Assembly (NCBI GenBank): GCA_025360875.1
Contig: JANYBI010000126.1
Location: 1-5,741 of the forward strand
Length of the DNA stretch: 5,741 nt
Origin: Lentisphaerota bacterium
GTDB taxonomy: Bacteria > Verrucomicrobiota > Lentisphaeria > Victivallales > GWF2-50-93
Reading direction: 5' to 3'
Positions 1 to 5,292 of this stretch are shown here, in pieces. Under the pieces are notes generated by a model that saw nothing but the letters and a program-made list of their open reading frames with translations, was not told the DNA's origin and made no database searches. The first letter of the stretch is position 1, and each line of letters starts with the position of its first letter. The translations under genes were made by a program, and so were the position numbers.

Positions 1-1
1 C

Positions 2-541
2 GATCGAGTAGCCAACGGAAAAGCGTTGGAATTCAATACCCGAATGGGCGCATTCTGGTGTCCAAAAGATCCAACACCGACGAGTTCAACATGGACTACT
101 TTGGTGCCCTACGGAAATCTGGGCAGACGCACCAGCTCATATGGGTTGATAGAGACATTTTCATGGGGCTACAGGCTTAATACGGCTGGTGTTTTCTATG
201 ATACCATTAACGCTGGAATAAACATGAACAAGCCAAGCAGTCCTTCCTCAATCGCCATGATAACCGAGTTCTGCGTTGAAAATGTCACATCTGAACGATT
301 GCGTGTGCGTCTAGGCGACACTGCGGTTGCGCTGAGCAATGCCACTACGTCTCGTCCGCTACGCCATCAGAACAACAAGGGATTGAATTATCTCTTTGTT
401 GACGGACATGTCGAAGGTTTCATTATTCCTCCTCATCCACTTGCCCATGATGCAGAATCTGTTCCAATGATTAAAGAAATCTACTATGATGCGGGATATG
501 CACAATTCCTGACAATGTTTCCCAACAGCAATCCATTCTGA
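2..541 (+). CDS. DUF1559 / H-X9-DG pseudopilin-like protein, C-terminal part (5' end outside window)
   Basis: The reading frame is open from the window edge (codon at 2-4) to TGA at 539-541, giving 179 residues. The in-frame TTG at 26 has no claim to be the start, because coding continues upstream of it. Visible landmarks are a WCP motif at nt 56-64, typical of the region before the central loop in this family, a SYG segment around nt 137-145, and the C-terminal motif RHQNNKGLNYLFVDGH at nt 362-409, which is the family's 'H...DG' signature. Here 11 residues lie between His and Asp-Gly instead of the usual nine. Family members carry an N-terminal type IV prepilin methylation signal and one membrane helix, which would lie outside the window. 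They are thought to be exported and surface-anchored; their ligand is generally unknown. Lentisphaerae and Planctomycetes hold very large paralogous sets, often near carbohydrate genes (recollection). The gene is visibly AT-richer than the enzymes downstream. Family call is good; function is not established. Confidence 0.8.
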   Translation, partial: DRVANGKALEFNTRMGAFWCPKDPTPTSSTWTTLVPYGNLGRRTSSYGLIETFSWGYRLNTAGVFYDTINAGINMNKPSSPSSIAMITEFCVENVTSERLRVRLGDTAVALSNATTSRPLRHQNNKGLNYLFVDGHVEGFIIPPHPLAHDAESVPMIKEIYYDAGYAQFLTMFPNSNPF

Positions 542-550
542 GATGGGGTA

Positions 551-576
551 TTGCCAAAACTTTAAGGCGGTGGCAA
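551..576 (+). terminator. Weak terminator-like hairpin after the pseudopilin gene
   Basis: TTGCCA at 551-556 and TGGCAA at 571-576 form a 6-bp perfect stem with a 14-nt loop, starting 9 bases after the stop codon at 541. A short CTTT follows, not a real T-tract, so intrinsic termination would be weak. An alternative pairing of CCAAA (555-559) with TTTGG (578-582) is also possible. Called mainly for its position. Confidence 0.25.
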
Positions 577-649
577 CTTTGGCCTGACACCAAATCCATA
601 ATTATATAACTTTTATGTTTCCGCTCGTCAGTAAACTAAAATACTGAGG

Positions 650-702
650 TAATTTCAAAAGCAGTCAGTTACCCGAACGAAGTGACGGTACAAAGTAAAT
701 TC
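650..702 (+). repeat. 53-bp interspersed repeat, block 1, upstream copy
   Basis: This stretch matches 4562-4614 in the same orientation at 47 of 53 positions with no gaps. Similarity fades just outside these limits. Inside it GTCAGTT (664-670) and AAGTGAC (680-686) can pair with one G-G mismatch around a 9-nt loop (671-679). Three of the six differences between copies fall within or beside that loop. It runs directly into the long hairpin repeat that begins at 696. It lies 108 bp after the pseudopilin stop and has no coding potential I can see. Its nature (degenerate mobile element, REP-like repeat or RNA element) is not decided by the sequence. Confidence 0.75.
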
Positions 703-790
703 AGAAGTCAGAAGTCAGAATAAGTTGTTCGAATTTCATTCTGAATTCTGTATTTTGACTTCTGAATTCCTGCAAAACATGAGTTTTGCA
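696..790 (+). repeat. Long imperfect inverted repeat plus terminal hairpin, block 2, upstream copy
   Basis: The outer arms 698-710 and 756-768 are perfect 13-bp inverse complements. The inner arms 710-721 and 738-749 pair at 11 of 12 positions. Two bases after the outer arm comes a separate perfect hairpin (771-790). The left arm contains a short heptamer tandem, TCAGAAG twice followed by TCAGAAT (701-721). The whole block recurs at 4891-4993, where the central loop is 8 bases longer. It ends 37 bp before the GH42 start codon, so it would lie in the 5' leader of that operon if transcription begins upstream. Similar TCAGAAG-rich palindromes occur between genes in various bacteria (recollection). 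No transposase is nearby, so a non-autonomous MITE/REP-like element is the likeliest class. Confidence 0.75.
771..790. repeat. Perfect 8-bp stem hairpin, loop ATGA
   Basis: TGCAAAAC (771-778) and GTTTTGCA (783-790) form a perfect 8-bp stem with a 4-nt loop ATGA. The same stem occurs at 4974-4993 with a different loop, GCTA. It is the 3' end of the block 2 repeat. No T-tract follows, so it is not a standard intrinsic terminator. Confidence 0.7.
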
Positions 791-827
791 ATCTGCTTAT
801 ATATCCTAACACAGCCGATATGGTGCC

Positions 828-2681
828 ATGAACATGTCTTCTTCTCCATTCATACGTTTTGGGACGGCCTGGTATCCCGATCACTGGCCTGAGGAGGAAT
901 GGGCGCGCGATCTCGACCTCATCCGGGCCAGCGGCATCGACTGCATCCGGTTCGGGGAATTTTCCTGGAGCTGGTTCGAACCGCGCCCTGGCGAGTTCCG
1001 CTGGGACGCCTACGAGCGTTTTGTCGAACTGGCGCAGCAGCGTTCGCTTTCGCTCATACTCTGTACGCCGACTGCGACACCACCGCCATGGTTCCTGCGC
1101 AAGTTTCCCGATTCACGGCTGGTTGACGCGGATGGCATACCATGCCGGGCGCACCGACATTTCATCTGCTGGGACCATCCGGGCGCACGGGCTGAAGCTG
1201 AACGTACCGTGCGCGCCCTGGTGCGGCATTTCCGCGGCCATCCTGCAATTGCCGGATGGCAGGTTGACAATGAGCCGAACTATTCCGAATCAATGACCAT
1301 TTACGACTTCAATCCGCACGCGCTGCGCTCGTACCGCAACTGGCTCAGACATCGCTACCAGGGCGATCTGGCCGCACTTAACCGCGCTTGGTATGCAAAT
1401 TTCTGGTCGCAGGCTGTCACTGACTGGGAAGAGATAGGTGAACTCGCGCCCCAGCGCTCCAATCCGAATGCCTGGCTTGATTTCGCCCGCTATCGCGATT
1501 GGGCAGTGGCCGACATGGTGCAGGCGCAGGCGAAATGGATCCGCGAGGAATGGCCGCAGACGCATGTCGGCACCAACATCCCGGAGACCGGCATCAAGTT
1601 CAGTCTTACGATCGCCCAGGACTACTGGGCCCAGGCGCGTGGAATGGATTGGATCGGTACCGACCTCTATTTTGCCTCGGGAGACCGTGCCGCCGATCGT
1701 CGCGGCATGCGTTTCTGCAGTGATCTGATGCGGAGCGTGTCAGATGACTCAGGCGCCGAATTCTATATTTCCGAAACCCAGGGCGGACCGCACCAGCGCA
1801 CATGGCCACAGGCTTTTGCAGGAGAGATATGGGGAGCGGACTATCTCCGTCAATCCGTGGAGACTTACGCCGAACACGGGGCCAGGCAGATCTGGTTCTT
1901 CCTTTTCCGGCCTACGCCTGCAGGTGCCGAGATGGGAATGAACGGGCTATGCGATGCCGACGGCGGCGCCTCCGAGCGTACCCGGGAAGTGCTGCGCATG
2001 TCCGGCCCTGCTGAACAGGGACGGTTTGTGAAACGCTTCAACCTGCGCGAGCGGCGTCCGCTAGCGCTGATGCATTATCCCCGCGACACCGTGCGCTTCA
2101 ATGGCTACTGGATCTCAAATCTCGACAACCTGCAGAAGTCCATGCTTGGCTGGCATCAGATGCTGTGCGAGGCGGGCTGGCGTATCAGGTTCATAGACGA
2201 TGACGGGTTGGCGGCCGGCCATGCCGAGGGCGCATCACTGCTGGCGCTGCCGCAGTCACAGCTCCTCGATGACGCCCAGATCGGAGCGATCAATGATCTA
2301 GCAGATGCCGGACTTCCTATACTGCTTGGGCCGCATTGCGCGCTTCTTGACCGGTATGGACATCTGCGCCAGAAAACGCCGGGCGGCGTGCTTGCTGCGC
2401 GGGCCGGAATCCGGCCCGGTCTCTGGAGGGATCAGAAAGCCGACGCTGAGCGCCTGTTCGGTATTTCCGTTGCTGTCGATGGCCGTCGCGATTTCAACGG
2501 TGCCGCGGCCGGGACGGTCCTGCTGCGTTTCCGCAAGTCCAAGGTTCCGGCAGTGGTGCGTTCCGGCGGTCTCACCTGGTGCGCCTTCGATCCCGGTCTG
2601 GCCTATGACAAGGCGGCTTCGGCCGCCCGGAAGAAACTGGTCCGCCTGTTGTTGCCGAAAACTACGAATACTAAAGTATAA
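828..2681 (+). CDS. GH42 family beta-galactosidase, cytoplasmic
   Basis: 617 residues. The family acts by retaining hydrolysis of terminal beta-D-galactosides. The TIM-barrel starts at FGTAWYPDHWP (residues 11-21), with the conserved RFGEFSWSWFEP (41-52) and TPTATPPPWF (80-89). The acid/base is Glu149 in GWQVDNEP (143-150); the nucleophile is Glu316 in ISETQGG (314-320), followed by the expected RTW at 324-326. Residues from about 410 to 550 fit the family's trimerisation domain, with a short beta-rich C-terminus after. The cysteine zinc cluster of Thermus-type GH42 is absent: the stretch after Glu149 (151-170) has no Cys. No signal peptide is visible, so it should act on imported sugars. Length is near the low end of the usual 600-700. 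Start: ATG 828 or ATG 834. No strong Shine-Dalgarno exists; GGTG at 822-825 is better spaced for 834. It forms an operon with the gene 12 bp downstream. Exact substrate is not readable from sequence. Confidence 0.95.
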   Translation: MNMSSSPFIRFGTAWYPDHWPEEEWARDLDLIRASGIDCIRFGEFSWSWFEPRPGEFRWDAYERFVELAQQRSLSLILCTPTATPPPWFLRKFPDSRLVDADGIPCRAHRHFICWDHPGARAEAERTVRALVRHFRGHPAIAGWQVDNEPNYSESMTIYDFNPHALRSYRNWLRHRYQGDLAALNRAWYANFWSQAVTDWEEIGELAPQRSNPNAWLDFARYRDWAVADMVQAQAKWIREEWPQTHVGTNIPETGIKFSLTIAQDYWAQARGMDWIGTDLYFASGDRAADRRGMRFCSDLMRSVSDDSGAEFYISETQGGPHQRTWPQAFAGEIWGADYLRQSVETYAEHGARQIWFFLFRPTPAGAEMGMNGLCDADGGASERTREVLRMSGPAEQGRFVKRFNLRERRPLALMHYPRDTVRFNGYWISNLDNLQKSMLGWHQMLCEAGWRIRFIDDDGLAAGHAEGASLLALPQSQLLDDAQIGAINDLADAGLPILLGPHCALLDRYGHLRQKTPGGVLAARAGIRPGLWRDQKADAERLFGISVAVDGRRDFNGAAAGTVLLRFRKSKVPAVVRSGGLTWCAFDPGLAYDKAASAARKKLVRLLLPKTTNTKV

Positions 2682-2684
2682 GGA
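2680..2684 (+). promoter_or_regulatory. Ribosome binding site of the GH63-like gene, overlapping the GH42 stop
   Basis: AAGGA at 2680-2684 overlaps the last two bases of the GH42 stop codon TAA (2679-2681) and sits 9 bases before ATG 2694. This fixes the start of the second gene and suggests it is translated from the same transcript, possibly with coupling to the first gene. Confidence 0.7.
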
Positions 2685-2693
2685 TAAATTACG

Positions 2694-4526
2694 ATGAACG
2701 AATACAGGGATCTCCAGAAGGGGCTGGCCTCCGGATGGAACACGTGGAATGCCCGCAGTTTCATGTCTTACGTACTCCTGCCGCATGGCTTCGCGATCAA
2801 CATTGGCGTGAAGGATTACTGGAAGCCCGAGTACCTCAAGGAGGCCCTCATGAGATTCTCCGACGCCACCTGTCGTCCGGGCCTGCGCAGTTACGATGGC
2901 AGATATACGGATCTGCGCCTGTTGTGGCACGACATGGATCTGCGCATCCAGTCAGCAACTGCTGGTGCCGATATCGTCATCCTGGTCACGCCGCAGCACG
3001 ACACCTCCCATCGCGCGGTCCTAGTTGCCGAGAGCGGCATCCTATGGAACCGTCCCGGGCACATCGTCCGCGACGAACAAGGCGTGATTACCGCTGATTT
3101 GCCCGGTGCGCGCATTCCCATGTATTCTACGAATCCGCTGTATGAGGAGATCTATATCCAGGCCCAGACGCCCTACTATGCCGTAGACTTGAACGGGCCT
3201 GCCGGATTTTCGACAGGTGTCCGCCGTCCGCTTGCCGAGATCAGGGCGATTGTCGATGCGGCTGCCGCAAGGACTGCCGCCGGGCTGGACCGTTTCGGCG
3301 CACAGCGAGACGTGGCGGCCGCGATCCAGACATGCATCGGATGGAACACATTCTACGAACCCAGCAAGAACCGTGTGGTCACGCCTGTGAGCCGCGATTT
3401 CAGCACTCATGGGTTTGGCGGCTACGTGCTTTTCGGGTGGGACACCTTCTTTGCAGCTCTCCTCAGCTCGATTGGAAGCCGTGAACTTGCCTACGCCAAT
3501 GCGGTCGAGATGACGCGCGAGATCACCGATGCGGGATTCATTCCCAACTGGTCGGGCGGCACGGGCGCTAAGATGAACGACCGGTCGATGCCGCAGGTCG
3601 GCGGACTTGTCGTCCGCGAGATATATCGCCGTTTCGGCGAAGCCTGGTTTCTTGAGGAGGTCTTTGACGGGCTCCTGTCATCCAACCGCTGGTATGCGGC
3701 AAACCGCACGATTGACGGATATATCTGTCTGGGTTCAAATGCCTTTACGCCTGTCATCAGGACCTGGGAGGAGACCAACGGGCAGGGGAAACTGCTTGGC
3801 GCGAAGTTTGAGTTTGGGCTCGACAATTCGCCGATGTATGATGCCGCTCCATTCGACGAACGGCGCGGTCTTATGCTCCAGGCCGACGTCGGGCAGATGA
3901 GCCTGCATATCGAGGACTGCGAGGCTCTGGCCGAAATTGCAGGCATTCTGCACCGTACCGCGGAAGCGGCGGAACTCACGGAACGTGCGGCTTATTACCG
4001 GAAAAACCTGGCCGGGCTATGGGATGGGAGCGCAGGCATTTTCAAGAACCGGGTCCTCACGGACGGAACACTCTCGCCACGGATTTCGCCCACCAGTTTC
4101 TACCCCCTGCTTTGCGGTGGCGCTACGCCGGCGCAGACGCAGCGGCTTGTCCGGGAACATCTGCTCAACGAGACTGAGTTCTGGGGGGAATGGGTGCTGC
4201 CTACGATTGCGCGCAACGATCCCGCATATCCGGAACAGAACTATTGGCGCGGGAAGATTTGGGCGCCGGTCAACTTCCTGGTCTACTGTGGACTGCGACG
4301 GAGCGGCGAATTCGAGGCGGCGCACCTGCTGGCCGAGAAATCGGCCAAGCTTTTCCTGCACGAATGGCGTGAGAAAGGCCATGTCCACGAGAACTACAGC
4401 GCCGATACCGGACTCGGCTGTGACCGGGCTGACAGCGACCTCTTTTACCAGTGGGGCGGATTGCTCGGCCTGATTGCTCTGATGGACAGCGGGAGCGTGG
4501 CCGGACCTGAAGGGGCTCTGAGGTAG
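2694..4526 (+). CDS. GH63 / MGH1-like (alpha/alpha)6-barrel glycoside hydrolase, cytoplasmic
   Basis: 610 residues. The N-terminal ~200 residues look like the beta-rich domain that precedes the barrel in this clan (GWNTWNARSF at 14-23, VLLPHGFAINIG at 27-38). The barrel carries the clan's signposts in order: FGWDTFFAAL (247-256), GFIPNW (281-286), GLDNSPMYD (375-383), NYWRGKIWAPVNF (516-528), HENYSADTG (565-573) and DSDLFYQWGGLLGL (580-593). By analogy with Thermus mannosylglycerate hydrolase and E. coli YgjK, Asp377 is the general acid and Glu566 the base of an inverting alpha-glycosidase. Known relatives cut alpha-glucosides such as glucosyl-galactose, or mannosyl/glucosylglycerate; this protein's substrate cannot be read off. 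There is no signal peptide. Start ATG 2694 is fixed by AAGGA at 2680-2684. The gene follows GH42 by 12 bp, so the two products probably work on one sugar. Automatic labels such as trehalase or glycogen debranching protein are possible for this clan. Confidence 0.88.
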   Translation: MNEYRDLQKGLASGWNTWNARSFMSYVLLPHGFAINIGVKDYWKPEYLKEALMRFSDATCRPGLRSYDGRYTDLRLLWHDMDLRIQSATAGADIVILVTPQHDTSHRAVLVAESGILWNRPGHIVRDEQGVITADLPGARIPMYSTNPLYEEIYIQAQTPYYAVDLNGPAGFSTGVRRPLAEIRAIVDAAAARTAAGLDRFGAQRDVAAAIQTCIGWNTFYEPSKNRVVTPVSRDFSTHGFGGYVLFGWDTFFAALLSSIGSRELAYANAVEMTREITDAGFIPNWSGGTGAKMNDRSMPQVGGLVVREIYRRFGEAWFLEEVFDGLLSSNRWYAANRTIDGYICLGSNAFTPVIRTWEETNGQGKLLGAKFEFGLDNSPMYDAAPFDERRGLMLQADVGQMSLHIEDCEALAEIAGILHRTAEAAELTERAAYYRKNLAGLWDGSAGIFKNRVLTDGTLSPRISPTSFYPLLCGGATPAQTQRLVREHLLNETEFWGEWVLPTIARNDPAYPEQNYWRGKIWAPVNFLVYCGLRRSGEFEAAHLLAEKSAKLFLHEWREKGHVHENYSADTGLGCDRADSDLFYQWGGLLGLIALMDSGSVAGPEGALR

Positions 4527-4561
4527 CCTGATTACTAATTGCCTCATTTATATAGATGGGC

Positions 4562-4614
4562 TAATTTTAAAAGTAGTCAGTTGGCCGAGCGAAGTGACGG
4601 TACGAAGTAAATTC
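4562..4614 (+). repeat. 53-bp interspersed repeat, block 1, downstream copy
   Basis: Same orientation and same length as 650-702, differing at six positions and without gaps. It begins 35 bp after the GH63-like stop. GTCAGTT (4576-4582) and AAGTGAC (4592-4598) keep the imperfect stem seen in the other copy, while the 9-nt loop differs (GGCCGAGCG against ACCCGAACG). Unlike the upstream copy, it does not run into the long hairpin block; a separate segment follows at its TAAATTC end (4608-4614). Confidence 0.75.
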
Positions 4615-4646
4615 GGCTCTTTCTCAGATCGAATATGAATATCCAA

Positions 4647-4661
4647 TCCTGCCAAGCAGGA
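4647..4661. repeat. Small perfect hairpin TCCTGC-CAA-GCAGGA
   Basis: A 6-bp perfect stem with a 3-nt loop lies directly after the first TATCCAA (4640-4646) and before the second (4666-4672). It has the same geometry as the hairpin at 4677-4691 but an unrelated stem sequence. No T-tract follows. Confidence 0.6.
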
Positions 4662-4676
4662 CAAGTATCCAATTTA

Positions 4677-4691
4677 TCACGCAATGCGTGA
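4677..4691. repeat. Small perfect hairpin TCACGC-AAT-GCGTGA
   Basis: A 6-bp perfect stem with a 3-nt loop lies between the second (4666-4672) and third (4699-4705) TATCCAA motifs. It matches the hairpin at 4647-4661 in size and position but not in sequence. Confidence 0.6.
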
Positions 4692-4742
4692 CACGGAATA
4701 TCCAACCGATGAAGGGAAGAAAAGACGAACTCATTAATTAGA

Positions 4743-4756
4743 GAAAATTAATTTTC
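4743..4756. repeat. 14-bp perfect AT-rich palindrome
   Basis: GAAAATTAATTTTC is its own reverse complement. Palindromes of this kind can be operator sites, but in such AT-rich sequence chance is a fair explanation. No regulator gene is present in the window. Confidence 0.35.
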
Positions 4757-4890
4757 ACTTAAAAAACGACTGATTGAGCTTAATATTATTCGAAAGTGTA
4801 GATGTTGGTAAAAGGAAAATCCGATAATTTCCTTGAACATTGGACATTCAATTATTTTGTGTGTTTACCCACTCAAATTGAAAACGAACC

Positions 4891-4993
4891 TAAATTCAGG
4901 AGTCAGGATTCAGAATAAATCCAGTTTGAGTTCGAATTTCATTCTGAATCCTGGATTCTGTCTTCTGAATTCCTGCAAAACGCTAGTTTTGCA
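4891..4993 (+). repeat. Long imperfect inverted repeat plus terminal hairpin, block 2, downstream copy
   Basis: Same orientation as 696-790, aligning end to end apart from 8 extra bases in the central loop. The inner arms 4905-4916 and 4941-4952 are a perfect 12-bp inverted repeat. The outer arms 4893-4899 and 4965-4971 pair over 7 bp, and the terminal hairpin 4974-4993 keeps the TGCAAAAC stem with loop GCTA. A-T pair 712/747 of the other copy is G-C here (4907/4950), so pairing is kept. An open frame of 78 codons passes through it (4833-5069), but the repeat explains that sequence better than a gene does. Confidence 0.75.
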
Positions 4994-5029
4994 ATTGCCT
5001 CAGATCCCGTCACTCTTCAATCTCCTTTC

Positions 5030-5083
5030 CAGGATCCGGCCTGACGCGGGGCTTACTCTGCGGCTATGACTTGCGGAATCCTG
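5030..5083. repeat. GC-rich 54-bp stretch bounded by imperfect inverted repeats
   Basis: CAGGATCCG (5030-5038) pairs with CGGAATCCTG (5074-5083) over 9 bp with one bulged base. The enclosed sequence is clearly richer in GC than the spacer around it, with GCC (5039-5041) and GGC (5062-5064) able to pair inside. It could be a small structured RNA element, a terminator remnant or a further decayed repeat. No second copy exists in this window. Confidence 0.35.
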
Positions 5084-5140
5084 ATTAAATTCATGGACAC
5101 ATGGAACTTTTTCTTGAAATAATTTTCTAACAAGATGTAC

Positions 5141-5164
5141 GAAATGCGCAGTTCATGCGCTTTC
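5141..5164. repeat. Bulged hairpin upstream of the TPR-like gene
   Basis: GAAA (5141-5144) and GCGCA (5146-5150) pair with TGCGC (5156-5160) and TTTC (5161-5164) around the loop GTTCA. The result is a 9-bp stem with one bulged T at 5145. The following bases are not a T-tract, so terminator function is doubtful. It lies 128 bp before the start of the next gene and may be a regulator site or a leader structure. Confidence 0.35.
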
Positions 5165-5224
5165 TATTGAAATAAAGGCTCTTCCTGATGGAAAAAGACT
5201 TTAAAAATATTTTGCTTAAAACAG

Positions 5225-5253
5225 TTGCAATAAGAATGGATTCTGTTATCAAT
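5225..5253 (+). promoter_or_regulatory. Possible weak promoter of the TPR-like gene
   Basis: TTGCAA at 5225-5230 is followed after 16 bases by TATCAA (5247-5252), which is preceded by TG one base away as in an extended -10 box. Each hexamer matches its sigma-70 consensus at only four positions. The placement, about 40 bp before ATG 5293, is sensible. Called on position and weak similarity only. Confidence 0.25.
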
Positions 5254-5278
5254 ATAAGGTTGCACATAATTATTTTTT

Positions 5279-5284
5279 AAGGAG
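5279..5284 (+). promoter_or_regulatory. Strong Shine-Dalgarno of the TPR-like gene
   Basis: AAGGAG at 5279-5284 lies 8 bases before ATG 5293. It is the best ribosome binding site in the window and is what establishes the start of a gene whose end is not included. Confidence 0.8.
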
Positions 5285-5292
5285 AAACTTCA

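Larger units (their letters stand above)
4615..4890. other. 276-bp AT-rich segment separating the two repeat blocks; no gene seen
   Basis: This segment has no counterpart in the upstream repeat copy, where blocks 1 and 2 are continuous. The heptamer TAAATTC stands immediately before it (4608-4614) and immediately after it (4891-4897). Its left third carries TATCCAA three times (4640-4646, 4666-4672, 4699-4705) with a small perfect hairpin between each pair. The rest is AT-rich, with a 14-bp palindrome at 4743-4756. Near the right end TTGGACATTC (4840-4849) looks like a degraded inverse of the TATCCAA motif. I see no convincing reading frame. It is either a nested insertion or the ancestral spacer. 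Confidence 0.55.

Noticed and set aside
820..831. Micro-frame ATG GTG CCA TGA whose stop overlaps the GH42 start at 828
   Set aside because: Four codons with no ribosome binding site of their own; chance is the simpler explanation, although translational coupling cannot be excluded.
2298..2930. 210-codon minus strand frame across the GH42/GH63-like junction
   Set aside because: It lies antisense over two well-supported genes, and its composition (rich in Arg, Gly, Pro, Ala) is what antisense of GC-rich coding DNA gives.
4017..4547. 176-codon minus strand frame
   Set aside because: It is antisense to the conserved catalytic half of the GH63-like gene, with no start signal or family resemblance.
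4527..4561. Intrinsic terminator directly after the glycosidase operon
   Set aside because: No GC-rich stem followed by a T-tract is present between the stop codon and the repeat.
4540..5000. Possible CRISPR array from the repeated motifs
   Set aside because: Unit lengths and spacings are irregular, the repeats are short (7 bp) or present only twice, and no cas genes are seen.
4833..5069. 78-codon + strand frame in the spacer
   Set aside because: It runs through the block 2 inverted repeat, has no Shine-Dalgarno at a good distance, and its product has no recognisable family features.
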